Source: Phoronis ovalis (lineage: Eukaryota; Phoronida; Phoronidae). From it: a DNA stretch of 16,354 nt. Below the pieces are notes generated by a model. That model was not told the origin of the DNA and did no database searches. It was given only the letters and a program-made list of their open reading frames with translations. Position 1 is the first letter of the stretch; each line of letters starts with the position of its first letter. The stretch covers positions 1 through 16,354 of the forward strand of contig JAOXYB010015988.1 in NCBI GenBank assembly GCA_028565635.1, given 5' to 3'. Made by a program: the position numbers and the translations under genes. Below, piece after piece: positions 1-8,487 of this stretch.

Positions 1-57
1 AATCTTTATTGTGAGACACAGAAAGTGTCACATATGCTAACGCTGCACAGCATACGG

Positions 58-113
58 CATATATATATGTGTATGTGCGTGTGGTGTGTGTGTATCTATT
101 TATATTTATGTTT
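58..113. repeat. AT/GT simple-sequence tract
   Basis: A run of alternating TA and GT dinucleotides with interruptions. It is simple sequence and has no coding signal. The upstream bases 1-57 show nothing recognisable. Confidence 0.7.
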
Positions 114-318
114 ATAAGAAACTGTGCACGATATTTTTGTTTTTTAGAGATTTTAGATGTTGAAAAAGAACAAAGATTTTACCGGAACGCGGAATGTATC
201 CTAAACGATTTTACCACAATATAATGTGTATTTATAGACATCTAAGACATTTCACGTTACTTTTTAGCATATTGACTATATTACAATTATGGTGTATTAT
301 AAACTGTCACGTAAGACA

Positions 319-554
319 ATTCTACATTATATTCTATATCGTGTTGTCTAATTGCGTTTACGGAACTTATATTAAATCTCAGTATAAAAGTATTGTAAGC
401 TGACATGTGCTAATGTGTCATTAGCTGTAGAAATAAAACAACAATGCTTCCTGTTGTGGTTTACCACAGAGGAGAAAATTTCTTTGAAATATAGCAAACG
501 ACAGGCTAACAAAACAATATTACTGACCAGTGAACGAACAAATTGTCTATAACT
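319..554 (+). repeat. Dispersed direct repeat, copy 1 (upstream of the GPCR)
   Basis: This segment aligns in the same orientation with about 4981-5165. The first 43 bases differ at only about five positions (321-363 against 4983-5025; shared core TCTAATTGCGTT). Scattered blocks follow in the same order, such as the TTGACCAG-like block near 525-533 against 5144-5151 and TATAACT at the end. Indels make this copy about 50 bp longer. No coding function is visible. The short open frame over 194-403 has no recognisable domain. It could be an interspersed repeat or an old duplicated upstream region of the receptor gene. Confidence 0.65.
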
Positions 555-836
555 GCAGTATCACCAGGGTTACGCCGCATCATTGCTATCAAAGGACAGA
601 TGCTGTAAGTTCATATATGATATGACGTAATTTTTTCTAGAGCTCGATGTTAAAAAAAAATCCACAGTAATAAATACTCGTCGGACATACACATCTGCTA
701 AGCGCGACAGTTAACGTTTTATACTAAAAGGTGTATTTATAAAATAACATTAACTCGGTTCTACATTAAAATGTCAATATTAATGAAAGGATGAAGAATT
801 AAAAATACCAGAAGTAAACACGGTGAACATAACGAA
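555..836 (+). other. 5' flank of the GPCR gene
   Basis: This non-coding stretch lies between the direct repeat and the receptor start. A pyrimidine-rich TTTTTTCTAG at 631-640 could be a splice or trans-splice acceptor for the leader, but nothing decides this. An in-frame TGA at 792-794 closes the receptor frame upstream of its ATG. No clear TATA box stands out; the TATTTATAAAAT near 735-746 is the nearest candidate. Confidence 0.35.
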
Positions 837-1877
837 ATGAATGACACAGTCTTTTGCAACTGTAGCAATACGTCTGGAGAAGAGACATGGTACATTGGTT
901 ACGACATACCAATAGAAATTTTGATTTTTCACGTTGTTTTTCAACTGTTTGTTGCACTTGTTATAATAACTGGCAACAGTATAGTCTTACATGCATTTGT
1001 TACGAGGAGAGCAATAAGGAAGGAAAAGAAGCATATTATTATCTTTGGCATGGCGATTACTGACTTGCTGGCAGGCGTAATTACAGTGCCGCTTAATATA
1101 CTGAAGAAATCTCTTATTCCTTTACTCTGGAACTACTTATCAACAGAACAACAGTCGATTCTGATATCGAAAACGTTTTGTGCTACTATCACAGCGTTTC
1201 AGGCTTGGTCAGTAATAGCGACATATAGCACTGTGGCAGTGATGGGGTTTGAACGTTTTATTTCTTTGCGATTTCCAATACAACATAAATTGATGCCGCG
1301 CAAAATATATTACTCGCTCATTGCAGGTGCATTTTTATATGCAGCCATTGTTATTACTCTTTCTCTCGGTATATCAGCTGCGATAAGCAGCGATGGAAAA
1401 TTTTGGAATAACAGCAATTATTACAATTGTGAGTGGGAAACTATAGTTAATAATCCACGTTTGCGAAACGTTATGGTTTTTCTTGGCAGCGCCCTACCAC
1501 TAATCGTTGCTTGTATTTTAAGTCTTTCTACTGGTTACTGTGCCTTCAGATGCCATCGAAAGATGATGGCTACGACAGCAGAAGGTAACGAACAACGAAG
1601 AACTTTTAACAAAGAACTAGTAATAATAAAAGGAACAAGTTTAATTTTGACGGTCATTGTGATAAGTGTTATTCCTTTATTTGTTGCAAAAACTGAAGCG
1701 TTTGATAATCATCGACAATGGTGGATGAAATGGTTAGACGTAGTTTGTACTGATTTTTATGTTTTGAGCCCGTTGGCTAATCCATGGATATATGCCCGAA
1801 ATTATGCAGCTTTCAGATTAACATTTCGCAAAGCGTGTGGTTGCAAGAATTCCTCATCAGTCGTTCCTAGGTCGTAG
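837..1877 (+). CDS. Rhodopsin-class (class A) G-protein-coupled receptor, orphan, intronless
   Basis: This 346-residue seven-helix plasma-membrane receptor would couple an unknown ligand to heterotrimeric G proteins. The N-terminus has three N-glycosylation sequons (N2, N8, N11) and no signal peptide. Approximate helices are TM1 28-54 with G46-N47, TM2 66-88 with the conserved Asp76, TM3 112-138 followed by ERF at 139-141 in place of DRY, TM4 158-183, TM5 211-238, TM6 262-286 and TM7 302-322 with NPWIY at 315-319 (the NPxxY motif). C115 and C198 can form the usual extracellular disulphide. TM6 keeps the kink proline P280 but lacks the CWxP motif. C334 and C336 after helix 8 are possible palmitoylation sites. 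ATG 837 is the first in-frame start after a TGA at 792-794. Length and motifs are complete for the class, so the gene looks functional. The ligand family is not recognised. A decayed inverted copy lies at about 3940-4987. Confidence 0.93.
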   Translation: MNDTVFCNCSNTSGEETWYIGYDIPIEILIFHVVFQLFVALVIITGNSIVLHAFVTRRAIRKEKKHIIIFGMAITDLLAGVITVPLNILKKSLIPLLWNYLSTEQQSILISKTFCATITAFQAWSVIATYSTVAVMGFERFISLRFPIQHKLMPRKIYYSLIAGAFLYAAIVITLSLGISAAISSDGKFWNNSNYYNCEWETIVNNPRLRNVMVFLGSALPLIVACILSLSTGYCAFRCHRKMMATTAEGNEQRRTFNKELVIIKGTSLILTVIVISVIPLFVAKTEAFDNHRQWWMKWLDVVCTDFYVLSPLANPWIYARNYAAFRLTFRKACGCKNSSSVVPRS

Positions 1878-2960
1878 ACAATTGTCGTAGATGGTCGCTT
1901 AGTTCAATAATTATCGTAGAGAACATAATATAACGACAGATAAGGATTTGTTTGCGTAAAAAATTACTCAGTGTCTATCACTGAGAAAAACAGGAGAAAT
2001 ACTGAAATTTACATTCACACGATTCATTGCTGATACATGCAACAGTGCACACCAGTGCAATATTGATGTAACATTGGTTAGATCTTCCATGAAGTAGATC
2101 GTTTGATAATCCGTGCACGTGAAAGTTTTTTTTTGTAACTAGTACATTTTCCGTCTAATATGTCTATGCACTATATATTACTGCACCGTGAGTTGTATGT
2201 TCCAGTAATTCGTTAGCGTGATTGCAGTTTTAAAAGAAGTGTCGAAAGTTAAATAGTGCGAAACGGACACTTGTTGAGAATATAATTATACAAAACTACA
2301 GCTCCAAGCAGCAACAAGCATTAAAAAAAATTAAATCTCATTATATATTAAAAAAATCAAAAATGGCGAACTATAGTATATTCCACGCCCTGAAAGTCGT
2401 ATGTTATTTTAACGTTTTAGTGGAAAAAAAGGTTAAATCATTTTTATCAGCGAGAGTCCTAACAGGATTTCAAACTTCAGAATTTGTGAACGTCCTGTTG
2501 TTTTTTTTTATAAAAGTCACTGTTTTGCAAAACCACATTATAAGTTCCCTACAGCCGATTGGTGCTCAAGTTTTGACCTCAAAGGGTATCAGTCGCAAGT
2601 AAGAAAAAAACGAATTCGAATGTGAGCGGAGTTCCAATTCAATATTTATGCACATCCTAAAAAATTAAGGCTAATAAACTAGACCCTAGTCACTGTTTAA
2701 ATAAAAATTGGCATTACTTTTTTTTCGCACAAATAGATGCTTTCCGAAACTTTAACATTCAAGCTATGTCATATTGGTATTTTCAAACTATTCTGTAAGA
2801 TGTATGGGATTTAATTAGCGTTTATGTCACCCTATAAAAATCATAAGGTACATCCTACGGGAAAACCCAGTAGATCAAAATCTGTGCTAACTATATTTTT
2901 AGCAAGTAAACGATACTCCATAATTTGATATGGACCACTTTAAATTGCACCATGGATTTT
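915..2960 (+). repeat. Left arm of a large imperfect palindrome (GPCR plus 3' flank)
   Basis: This arm matches the reverse complement of about 3030-4987, mirrored near 2,995. Clear paired blocks include TTAGTGGAAAAAA at 2417-2429 against 3565-3577, TATGTTATTTTAA at 2400-2412 against 3578-3590, CCTGAAA at 2389-2395 against 3596-3602, and ATAAAAATCATAAGGTAC near 2834-2851 against about 3120-3138. About 85 bases at 2276-2362 lack a partner. The pairing continues through the 3' flank into the receptor coding sequence. The short open frame at 2363-2602 lies inside the arm and is not called as a gene. Confidence 0.8.
2673..2705 (+). other. Candidate polyadenylation signals for the GPCR transcript
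   Basis: AATAAA occurs at 2673-2678 and again at 2700-2705, about 800 bp after the receptor stop. ATTAAA variants occur earlier, at 2320 and 2330. In DNA this AT-rich such hexamers arise by chance, so the true 3' end is undecided. Confidence 0.2.
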
Positions 2961-3939
2961 GGTTACATACTCAATATATTTTTTTAGCAAATAAGAAAGT
3001 TACCTTTTTAAACATTAACTTATGATTCAAGGATTATTCACGTATTTACAATTTGGTCATAACAAATAATGCATCGTTTACTTCTTAAAAACGTAGTTAT
3101 ACCTCCGTTAGGATGTGTGTACCTTATGATTTTTACGTGTTATAATAACGTTAATTAAATTTCATGCGTTGCAATCATATAGCACGAATGATAAAGTTTT
3201 AAAAAACATTTATTTTTAGTGAAAAAAATGCAATGCGGATTTTTCTCGAAGTTTTATTTAAACAGACCGAGGATCTAGCTTAGCCTTAAATACCCGAAAG
3301 GATGAGTTCACAGGGGATCATAATTATCTCCATTTTTACTTAACGACAAAAGAAATAATTATAGGTCGCATTCAAATGACCAGTGTGATTCCAATTGTAC
3401 TGGTCCATGTGGACCGATTTCGAATGCTTATTGTTGGAAATAAAGAATGATAACAGTGATTTACAAAACGAGACTATTTCTAAAACGGCCGTTTCCGAAA
3501 ATAATGAAATTTTGAATCCAGTTAGGTAGTGTATCACTCAAGCTGATAAAAAAATGTTTCAACCTTTTTTCCACTAATTAAAATAACATAATAATTTCAG
3601 GGTGACACGAGAGAGTGGGATATACAGTAGTCACTATCCTGTTTGTAACTATTGTTTTTTAGCCGACACATTTAGAACAACTGCAAGCATTTCTGGGCGC
3701 ACGGAACAATCAATTCAAAAACAAGTCTTGTACTCGGGTAGATATATATTAGACGCTATTTTATTTTCTTTTCATTATTGTTGTTATTGTTCAGAGTTTA
3801 TTAAGTTTTAATTGATAACGTTCCTAACAAATTATCGCATCGCCAATTTCACTAATCACCTATTGTTCAAATTATCCGTTGATTCGTTACTTGAGAAGCA
3901 TCCGCTAATCAAATTATTAAAATCGACTACAAATAAGCG

Positions 3940-4987
3940 GGTCTTTATAATTCGTGCATGTATATAATTATTTGCCCTGCTACCTGATAACCTATTAACA
4001 ATTCACAAATGTCACAACTTATAAGCAATTTAACAAAAATAGATGTTTTTGCTTCATTTTATATGACAATGTCAAGGATTAATTCCAATGTATTTATAAT
4101 AGGCAAAACGAATTAATGTTGGGAAAGCTTTAAATGTTGTCACCAGTAAAGGGATTCAAGGCGAACATTTATTAGTTGCATCAGTTAACATAGTAATTAT
4201 CTTTTCCTTTTGATATAATCTCAGTTTTGTCTACTGGTGGCTAACTTCAAAATTGTTAGTCCACCGCCACCTTTCACTTACTACTCAAATCAGCTAGTGG
4301 ATGATACGCATCTTTGTAAACAAAAACCTGTAAAAACGGTTATTTTTAAAAACAAAGCACGTTGACGTGCGTTACGCAGTTAGGGTTAATTTTTTTTATC
4401 AAATATACAAAAATGTATACCTTATTTGGTTATCTATCTGTACGCATTACCGGATATTTTAATTCAAATACGATTGATAAATAGGTTATCTAAAAAAATG
4501 TTAGTCAGTGAAAATGGGTCAAAATTTAAAAATGGAAAAACGTATTTAGGCCCTTTTTCAAAAACCCATTTATGAACATGGGTATCGGTTATTCCCTTGA
4601 GTCTAACCCCTGGGTCTCACTAGATCTAGCGCTAATTTCATATATTTACTTTTCGTATGACACCTAAATATACACTGTTTCGTTTTCTATATGTACATGT
4701 ATATAAACGGATTCCCAGGTGCCCACACCTATATATTCAGTCTTCATATTGTACCTAGTAAATTTGTGGTATCATATATATAATATCATAGCACCTAATT
4801 ATGTAAGCGTATCGTTTTTCTACTGTAATTCATATTTATATCTTGTTATTCACTCTCACATTGATTTAAAACTGCCATTACAAATTAATTCAATATCCCA
4901 GTTTGTTCTATAATGAGCTGTATATTCTTAGTCTTTTTTCAGCGCCATCATCAGTTTGATATATATTAGTTGCATAATAATTTCTAC
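3940..4987 (-). pseudogene. Decayed inverted copy of the GPCR gene
   Basis: Read on the minus strand, this segment follows the receptor from near its N-terminus (about 4987) to its C-terminus (about 3940). Recognisable blocks are the TM1 region (AACTGG near 4900 against 970), the TM2 AATTACAGT (near 4825-4835 against 1080-1088), the TM3/ERF region (CGTTTAT near 4700-4706 against 1254-1260), the second extracellular loop (AATTTTGAAG near 4245-4255 against 1400-1410), TM5 (TTTACTGGTGAC near 4138-4149 against 1526-1540), TM6, and the TM7/helix 8 ATGCACGAATTAT (near 3947-3960 against 1792-1805). Stops and frameshifts break every frame, and a 331-bp element interrupts it between TM4 and the second extracellular loop. 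It cannot encode a receptor. Edges are uncertain by tens of bases. Confidence 0.68.
4284..4614 (+). mobile_element. Decayed copy of the 330-bp fold-back element
   Basis: It aligns in the same orientation with 8488-8820. GCGTTACGC at 4369-4377, two bases, then TTAGGGT matches 8573-8591. The right end (TTAGG then T-rich, then GAACATGGGTA at 4574-4584, and CCCCTGGG at 4607-4614) matches the 8750-8820 end. The left end also aligns (TCAA...GTGG...GCAT...ACAAAA). The distance from GCGTTACGC to the right end is 237 bases here and 239 in the 8.8-kb copy. It sits inside the receptor pseudogene, so it arrived during or after the duplication. No transposase is encoded. Confidence 0.6.
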
Positions 4988-5165
4988 ACTATATTCTATA
5001 TCATATCGTCTAATTGCGTTAACGGTAAAAAGGATTAATCTCTGCTTGTAAAGTGTGACACTTGCTTTGTGCTTTATCCCAGTGCAAACATTTCCTTTGA
5101 GATCTACCAGACAGTACGCTAGTAAAACCTGTTATTGACCAGCGTGTGGACAAAATGATTATAAC
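4981..5165 (+). repeat. Dispersed direct repeat, copy 2
   Basis: This is the partner of 319-554, in the same orientation. It begins within a few bases of the outer edge of the receptor pseudogene, so the two copies bracket the whole inverted duplication. Compared with copy 1 it lacks about 50 bases in the middle. Confidence 0.65.
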
Positions 5166-5980
5166 TAATGTTTTTAAACATATAATGTATAAGTTTAAAC
5201 GTATTATAGCTTACTCGTGTTGCCTGTGGCTGGAATTATCAACCTTTCGTTTTTAAAAGCCATTTTTGCTACTTTTTATTTTTTTATATCTCACTGAACC
5301 TCCACAGTCGTGATTTCACATCTCACACTTTGTTTAGCGTCTTCATTTGTAATTTTGCCTTAGATAGCGCTTGCTTTAAAAAATGTAGTAACTATACAGC
5401 ATTTTGCGAATGACTTGTACTACAGTAAAACGGTTACCGCTTGCTCGCGTGGAACCCCTAACTGCATGTTAATTACGTATAATAATAAAATAATTATTCA
5501 CTATGTTCGGACTCTAATTTTTATTCAGCAGAATCTTATGATTATACAAATCTTAACTCGTCGCATGACTATAAATAAAGATCACGATGGAAAGTCACGT
5601 AGCTGTTATAATAAGTTGGTAACCTCTGATTTTTTTCTGATTTTTATTACTTTTTTAGATAATGTAATTTTTGGCAAAATTACGACATATTGGCTTTGCC
5701 AAAAGAAATCAGCAACTTAGCTAAAATCAAACCATGCGTTCAGATTTGGATGTTCTTAGGAATAGGTATTTGGTTACTGTTGATTTTACATATGAATAAA
5801 ACTTCACTGGATTTCTTGCAACAAGCATTCCTAGCCATGTAATTAATTGCCCACCCGCCTAACGTAATTCTGAACGTTGTTCGAAATTAAACCTTGTCAT
5901 TCGCATTTTATCCCATTACCATCCCGGATTACCATTTTAAATTCTTAACCAAGTTGTTGATTTGCCTCTTGGAAGTGACG
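5166..5980. other. Intergenic stretch downstream of the kinase gene
   Basis: No gene, RNA or repeat is recognised here. An open frame at 5415-5720 has no ATG start, no domain and AT-driven composition, so it is not called. TTTATT at 5643-5648 would be an AATAAA polyadenylation signal for the minus-strand kinase, 333 bp after its stop, with weak support. Confidence 0.4.
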
Positions 5981-7264
5981 TCAACAAATGAGCAATTCTG
6001 CTTTCATCGCTCTTTCGTCTGCCCCTTCTACCATTTTCTTTGGTTGCCTGACCAGATGGAAGTTGCCAATAAATACCCGATCGTCCTCACGATCCATCCA
6101 CTCGCCATGTTGTACCCTATTTAAAGTGTATCTCAAGTCAGGTATAACGGTAAGCATACCTTCTACGGTTTTAACCAGATCTTTAGATAATTGTAAAATT
6201 TGTTGATTAGGAAATACTACACCAAATGGTGCTAAAGTTAACACATCGGTGACGTCATAATTAAACGGTATGCGTCCACTTATCATCTGATATAAATCCA
6301 CACCCAAAGTCCAAATATCTGCCTTGCGCGGGTCATATAGCGGGTTTTCTTGTAACACCTCTGGCGCTGTGTAGCCAGGTGAGCCAGCGCAGTCATCACA
6401 TAATTCCTCACCCGAAGAAAATCGAACAGCGCATCCAAAATCACATAGTTTTAAGTGATTGCTTCGATCCACTAACCAGTTTTGACATTTCAGATCACGA
6501 TGTGAAACTCCATTCTGATGTAAATAGTCAACAGCTTTTAACATTTGCTTCACGTATCGTTTTGCCACCTGTTCTGTGATAAAGCCCATATGTTTAATTT
6601 TTAAAAGTTGCTCAAGATTTCCGTTTTCACAAAATTCTGTTATCATACAAATTCGTCCACGAATGTTTAAATATTGGTAAAGTTCAATGATATGCGGATG
6701 ATGACGCTCCTGTAAAATGGTCACCTCGTCTGGTAAGGGATTTGTATTTTTGATATTTTGATTTTTGTGTATCATGTTTTTTACTAAGAATTTAATTGCA
6801 ACTCTTTTGCCGGTACCAGCTATGTACCCTAATAATACGCTTCCAAATCTACCCTTATCTATCAAAGATTGGCATATATAACCCCAGTATGGTAATTCGC
6901 AAGCAATGTGGTCATTGAAACTATCGCCAGTGAGGACAACTTTTTTGGGACTTGACGATGTGGGCGGATCTCCGTGCTTGTCATGCCAGATATCTCCTAA
7001 AGAACATCTCAGCCTTATTAACTGTAATTTTTTTGCCTGACTACCTTCTCCTTCCGATTTTATAGAGGCCGCAGAAGCTGGCCTTAGTTCTTCAGATTTC
7101 TTTATGTACGCTAAGAAATCGTGGTGTTTCGGCTCCTCATTTTCATCTGCACATCGTTTAGGTACCCCACCAGATTGCTGGGTTTTTTGTAGTTTAAAAG
7201 TATCCCCATGGCTGTTGGATTCTTCCATTTTTCTTTTTCTACTACCATTAATTTGACAACTCAT
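5981..7264 (-). CDS. Serine/threonine protein kinase, testis-specific-serine-kinase-like, intronless
   Basis: This 427-residue enzyme has a protein kinase domain at about 129-392. It transfers the ATP gamma-phosphate to Ser/Thr. The catalytic Lys is in VAIK (K158), with helix-C Glu E180, catalytic loop HRDLKCQN (255-262), DFG 275-277, APE 300-302, DIW 316-318 and the late Arg R378 before QHGEW. All the catalytic residues are present, so activity is expected. HRDLKC, GSPGYTAPEVLQ and the Asp-Ile-Trp-x-Leu-Gly block resemble the TSSK branch of CAMK kinases, which act in sperm formation. The glycine loop reads DKGRFGSV (136-143), with Asp in place of the first Gly. An N-terminal extension of about 128 residues is low-complexity and charged, with a basic KRK near residue 9, possibly a nuclear signal. 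TSSKs usually have almost no such extension. An in-frame TGA at 7277-7279 fixes the ATG at 7264 as the first start. The intronless structure fits a retrogene origin. The kinase call is firm; the TSSK assignment is moderate. Confidence 0.92.
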   Translation of the reverse strand: MSCQINGSRKRKMEESNSHGDTFKLQKTQQSGGVPKRCADENEEPKHHDFLAYIKKSEELRPASAASIKSEGEGSQAKKLQLIRLRCSLGDIWHDKHGDPPTSSSPKKVVLTGDSFNDHIACELPYWGYICQSLIDKGRFGSVLLGYIAGTGKRVAIKFLVKNMIHKNQNIKNTNPLPDEVTILQERHHPHIIELYQYLNIRGRICMITEFCENGNLEQLLKIKHMGFITEQVAKRYVKQMLKAVDYLHQNGVSHRDLKCQNWLVDRSNHLKLCDFGCAVRFSSGEELCDDCAGSPGYTAPEVLQENPLYDPRKADIWTLGVDLYQMISGRIPFNYDVTDVLTLAPFGVVFPNQQILQLSKDLVKTVEGMLTVIPDLRYTLNRVQHGEWMDREDDRVFIGNFHLVRQPKKMVEGADERAMKAELLIC

Positions 7265-7380
7265 TACGAAAACAATTCACTTTCATACTGGACACGCCGA
7301 TTGTTCTGAATTTGTTATATTGCAACATCAAGATTTTTTTTGAACAATAACAGTCCCATAATGCTTTGAAAAACAGTCAT

Positions 7381-7388
7381 TGACGTCA
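7381..7388 (-). promoter_or_regulatory. cAMP-response element upstream of the kinase
   Basis: A perfect palindromic TGACGTCA lies 117 bp upstream of the kinase ATG. CREB/CREM factors bind this octamer, and CREM drives many post-meiotic testis genes in vertebrates, which would suit a TSSK-like gene. The octamer also occurs elsewhere in the window (about 6250, 11150 and 11527), so position is the main support. Confidence 0.4.
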
Positions 7389-8158
7389 GTTGTCAATCAG
7401 AAAAAAGGTAAACATTCTAAATACGTACAATTATTAAGAAAAAGAAACTATTCGGGTATGTTATTAAACAAATTACCTAGAAAACTAGGTAAAATTTGCA
7501 GATGAAATTATCCCGTTTTTTTGATATTTCAATACTGTGTATTTTACGTCACCAGTTGAGGCGAGGTAAACTGGGACATTCTAACTAAAAAGTCTTCTTT
7601 GTAAGTATTTGGATAACAGTATAAACGAATTTATAAATTGACATTGAAAATATCGTATCTGGGATATTTTAGGAAAAAGGATAAAACCTAATTTTCTGGT
7701 AAGCGAGTATAATTAGAGCAATAAATACAGTACATAATCAATGTAATATAAACTAGTATAGCTTGCCCCTTCATCCTAGAAATAGTACAAGACATTCTTA
7801 AATTTAAATATATGTATTCAGTGCTGTCAACTGATAGCTTAATATCAGGACATAATTTGGGGGGAAATCTGAATTTAGAGAGGAATAAAAGAAAACTTCA
7901 AACTTTTGTATAACGCATGCGGGAACGCATGCAAGGATACTAAATTAATTAATTAGAGATGTTTGTTGTGGGAGCTCTCTTATTAATTTTCCAAATGCAG
8001 CTCCTTTCTGTGCTTTGTAAGGATAACCCAAACGTTATATAATAACCTAATGAGTGAGAATTAAATAAAAGATTAACAAATAAAAGAGCTATTTTTGTAA
8101 CCATAACAAATTAAATTTGAGTCAAATGTTTCTTTTGTTACTACTGTTTGCAACGAAG
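7389..8158. other. Non-coding stretch between the kinase and the fold-back element
   Basis: No gene is seen. It holds a short perfect hairpin, TTACCTAG-AAAA-CTAGGTAA (7473-7492), and a doubled ACGCATGC near 7914-7931. Neither has a recognised role. Confidence 0.4.
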
Positions 8159-8487
8159 CCCCGGGGAGGGGCAGTCAATATGAAAGTGGGTACCCATGTT
8201 CCAACATGGCTTTTCAAAAAATCCCTTAACGAAGTGAAATTCTGCAAAAAATACACCCGTAAGGAAGTGTTTTTGAAAAAAATACACCCTTAAGGAAGTG
8301 ATTTTTGGGAAAAAAACCCCTAAGGAAGTGTCACACCTCCAAAAAAACACCCCTTTCGTGATTTTAGCCAAAAAACAGACCCTAAGCTCGTAACGCGCGT
8401 TACACGCTGGCGGTTTGAAAACATACCCTTTCACGCGAAATTTTGTTGGAACATGCTTACCCATTTCCATATTGACTGCCCCCCCGG
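8159..8487 (-). mobile_element. Non-autonomous inverted-repeat element, copy 1
   Basis: This 329-bp unit is bounded by inverted ends of about 50 bp. The left end is CCCCGGGG (8159-8166), GCAGTCAATATGAAAGTGGG, then TACCCATGTTCCAACA; the right end is its complement at about 8433-8487 (TGTTGGAACATG ... ATTGACTGCC then CCCGG). Inside are five 30-33-bp repeats (8223-8379) and a 14-bp palindrome GTAACGCGCGTTAC (8391-8404). No transposase is encoded, so any movement would depend on proteins made elsewhere. On the minus strand the frame stays open from 8515 to 8141, but the product is repetitive and has no domain. Confidence 0.75.
8223..8379 (-). repeat. Array of 30-33-bp repeats inside the element
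   Basis: Five units begin with CCC(T/G/C)TAA-like sequence at 8223, 8256, 8287, 8317 and 8350, with lengths 33, 31, 30, 33 and 30. Units 1-4 share a core (A/C)GGAAGTG or CGAAGTG followed by an A-rich tail. Read on the minus strand they give an 11-residue period of GVFF-type segments ending in SLR or FLT. The other copy carries a mirror array at about 8600-8760. Confidence 0.75.

Larger units (their letters stand above)
3030..4987 (-). repeat. Right arm of the large imperfect palindrome
   Basis: This is the reverse-complement partner of about 915-2960. Similarity is strongest in the inner 650 bases (3030-3700) and weaker, with indels, across the receptor-derived outer half. The arm has gained one mobile element (about 4284-4614) and lost about 240 bases between the inner part and the receptor C-terminus. 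The short open frame on the minus strand at 3340-3537 is the mirror image of non-coding flank, so it is not a gene. Confidence 0.75.

Noticed and set aside
2363-2602. 79-codon open frame with a good ATG context
   Set aside because: It lies in the non-coding flank of the palindrome. The mirror copy at 3400-3620 has indels that are not multiples of three, and no domain is visible.
3340-3537. 65-codon minus-strand open frame
   Set aside because: It is the reverse-complement partner of the left-arm flank and is explained by the palindrome, with no protein family.
4420-4429. Perfect CArG box CCTTATTTGG
   Set aside because: It lies inside the decayed element and pseudogene, with no gene start nearby; a chance match is expected.
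4719-4913. 64-codon plus-strand open frame, rich in hydrophobic residues
   Set aside because: It is antisense to the decayed receptor copy; the hydrophobic look reflects AT-rich composition.
5415-5720. 101-residue frame that might be a receptor fragment
   Set aside because: It has no ATG start, and comparison with the TM6 region of the receptor gave no convincing alignment.
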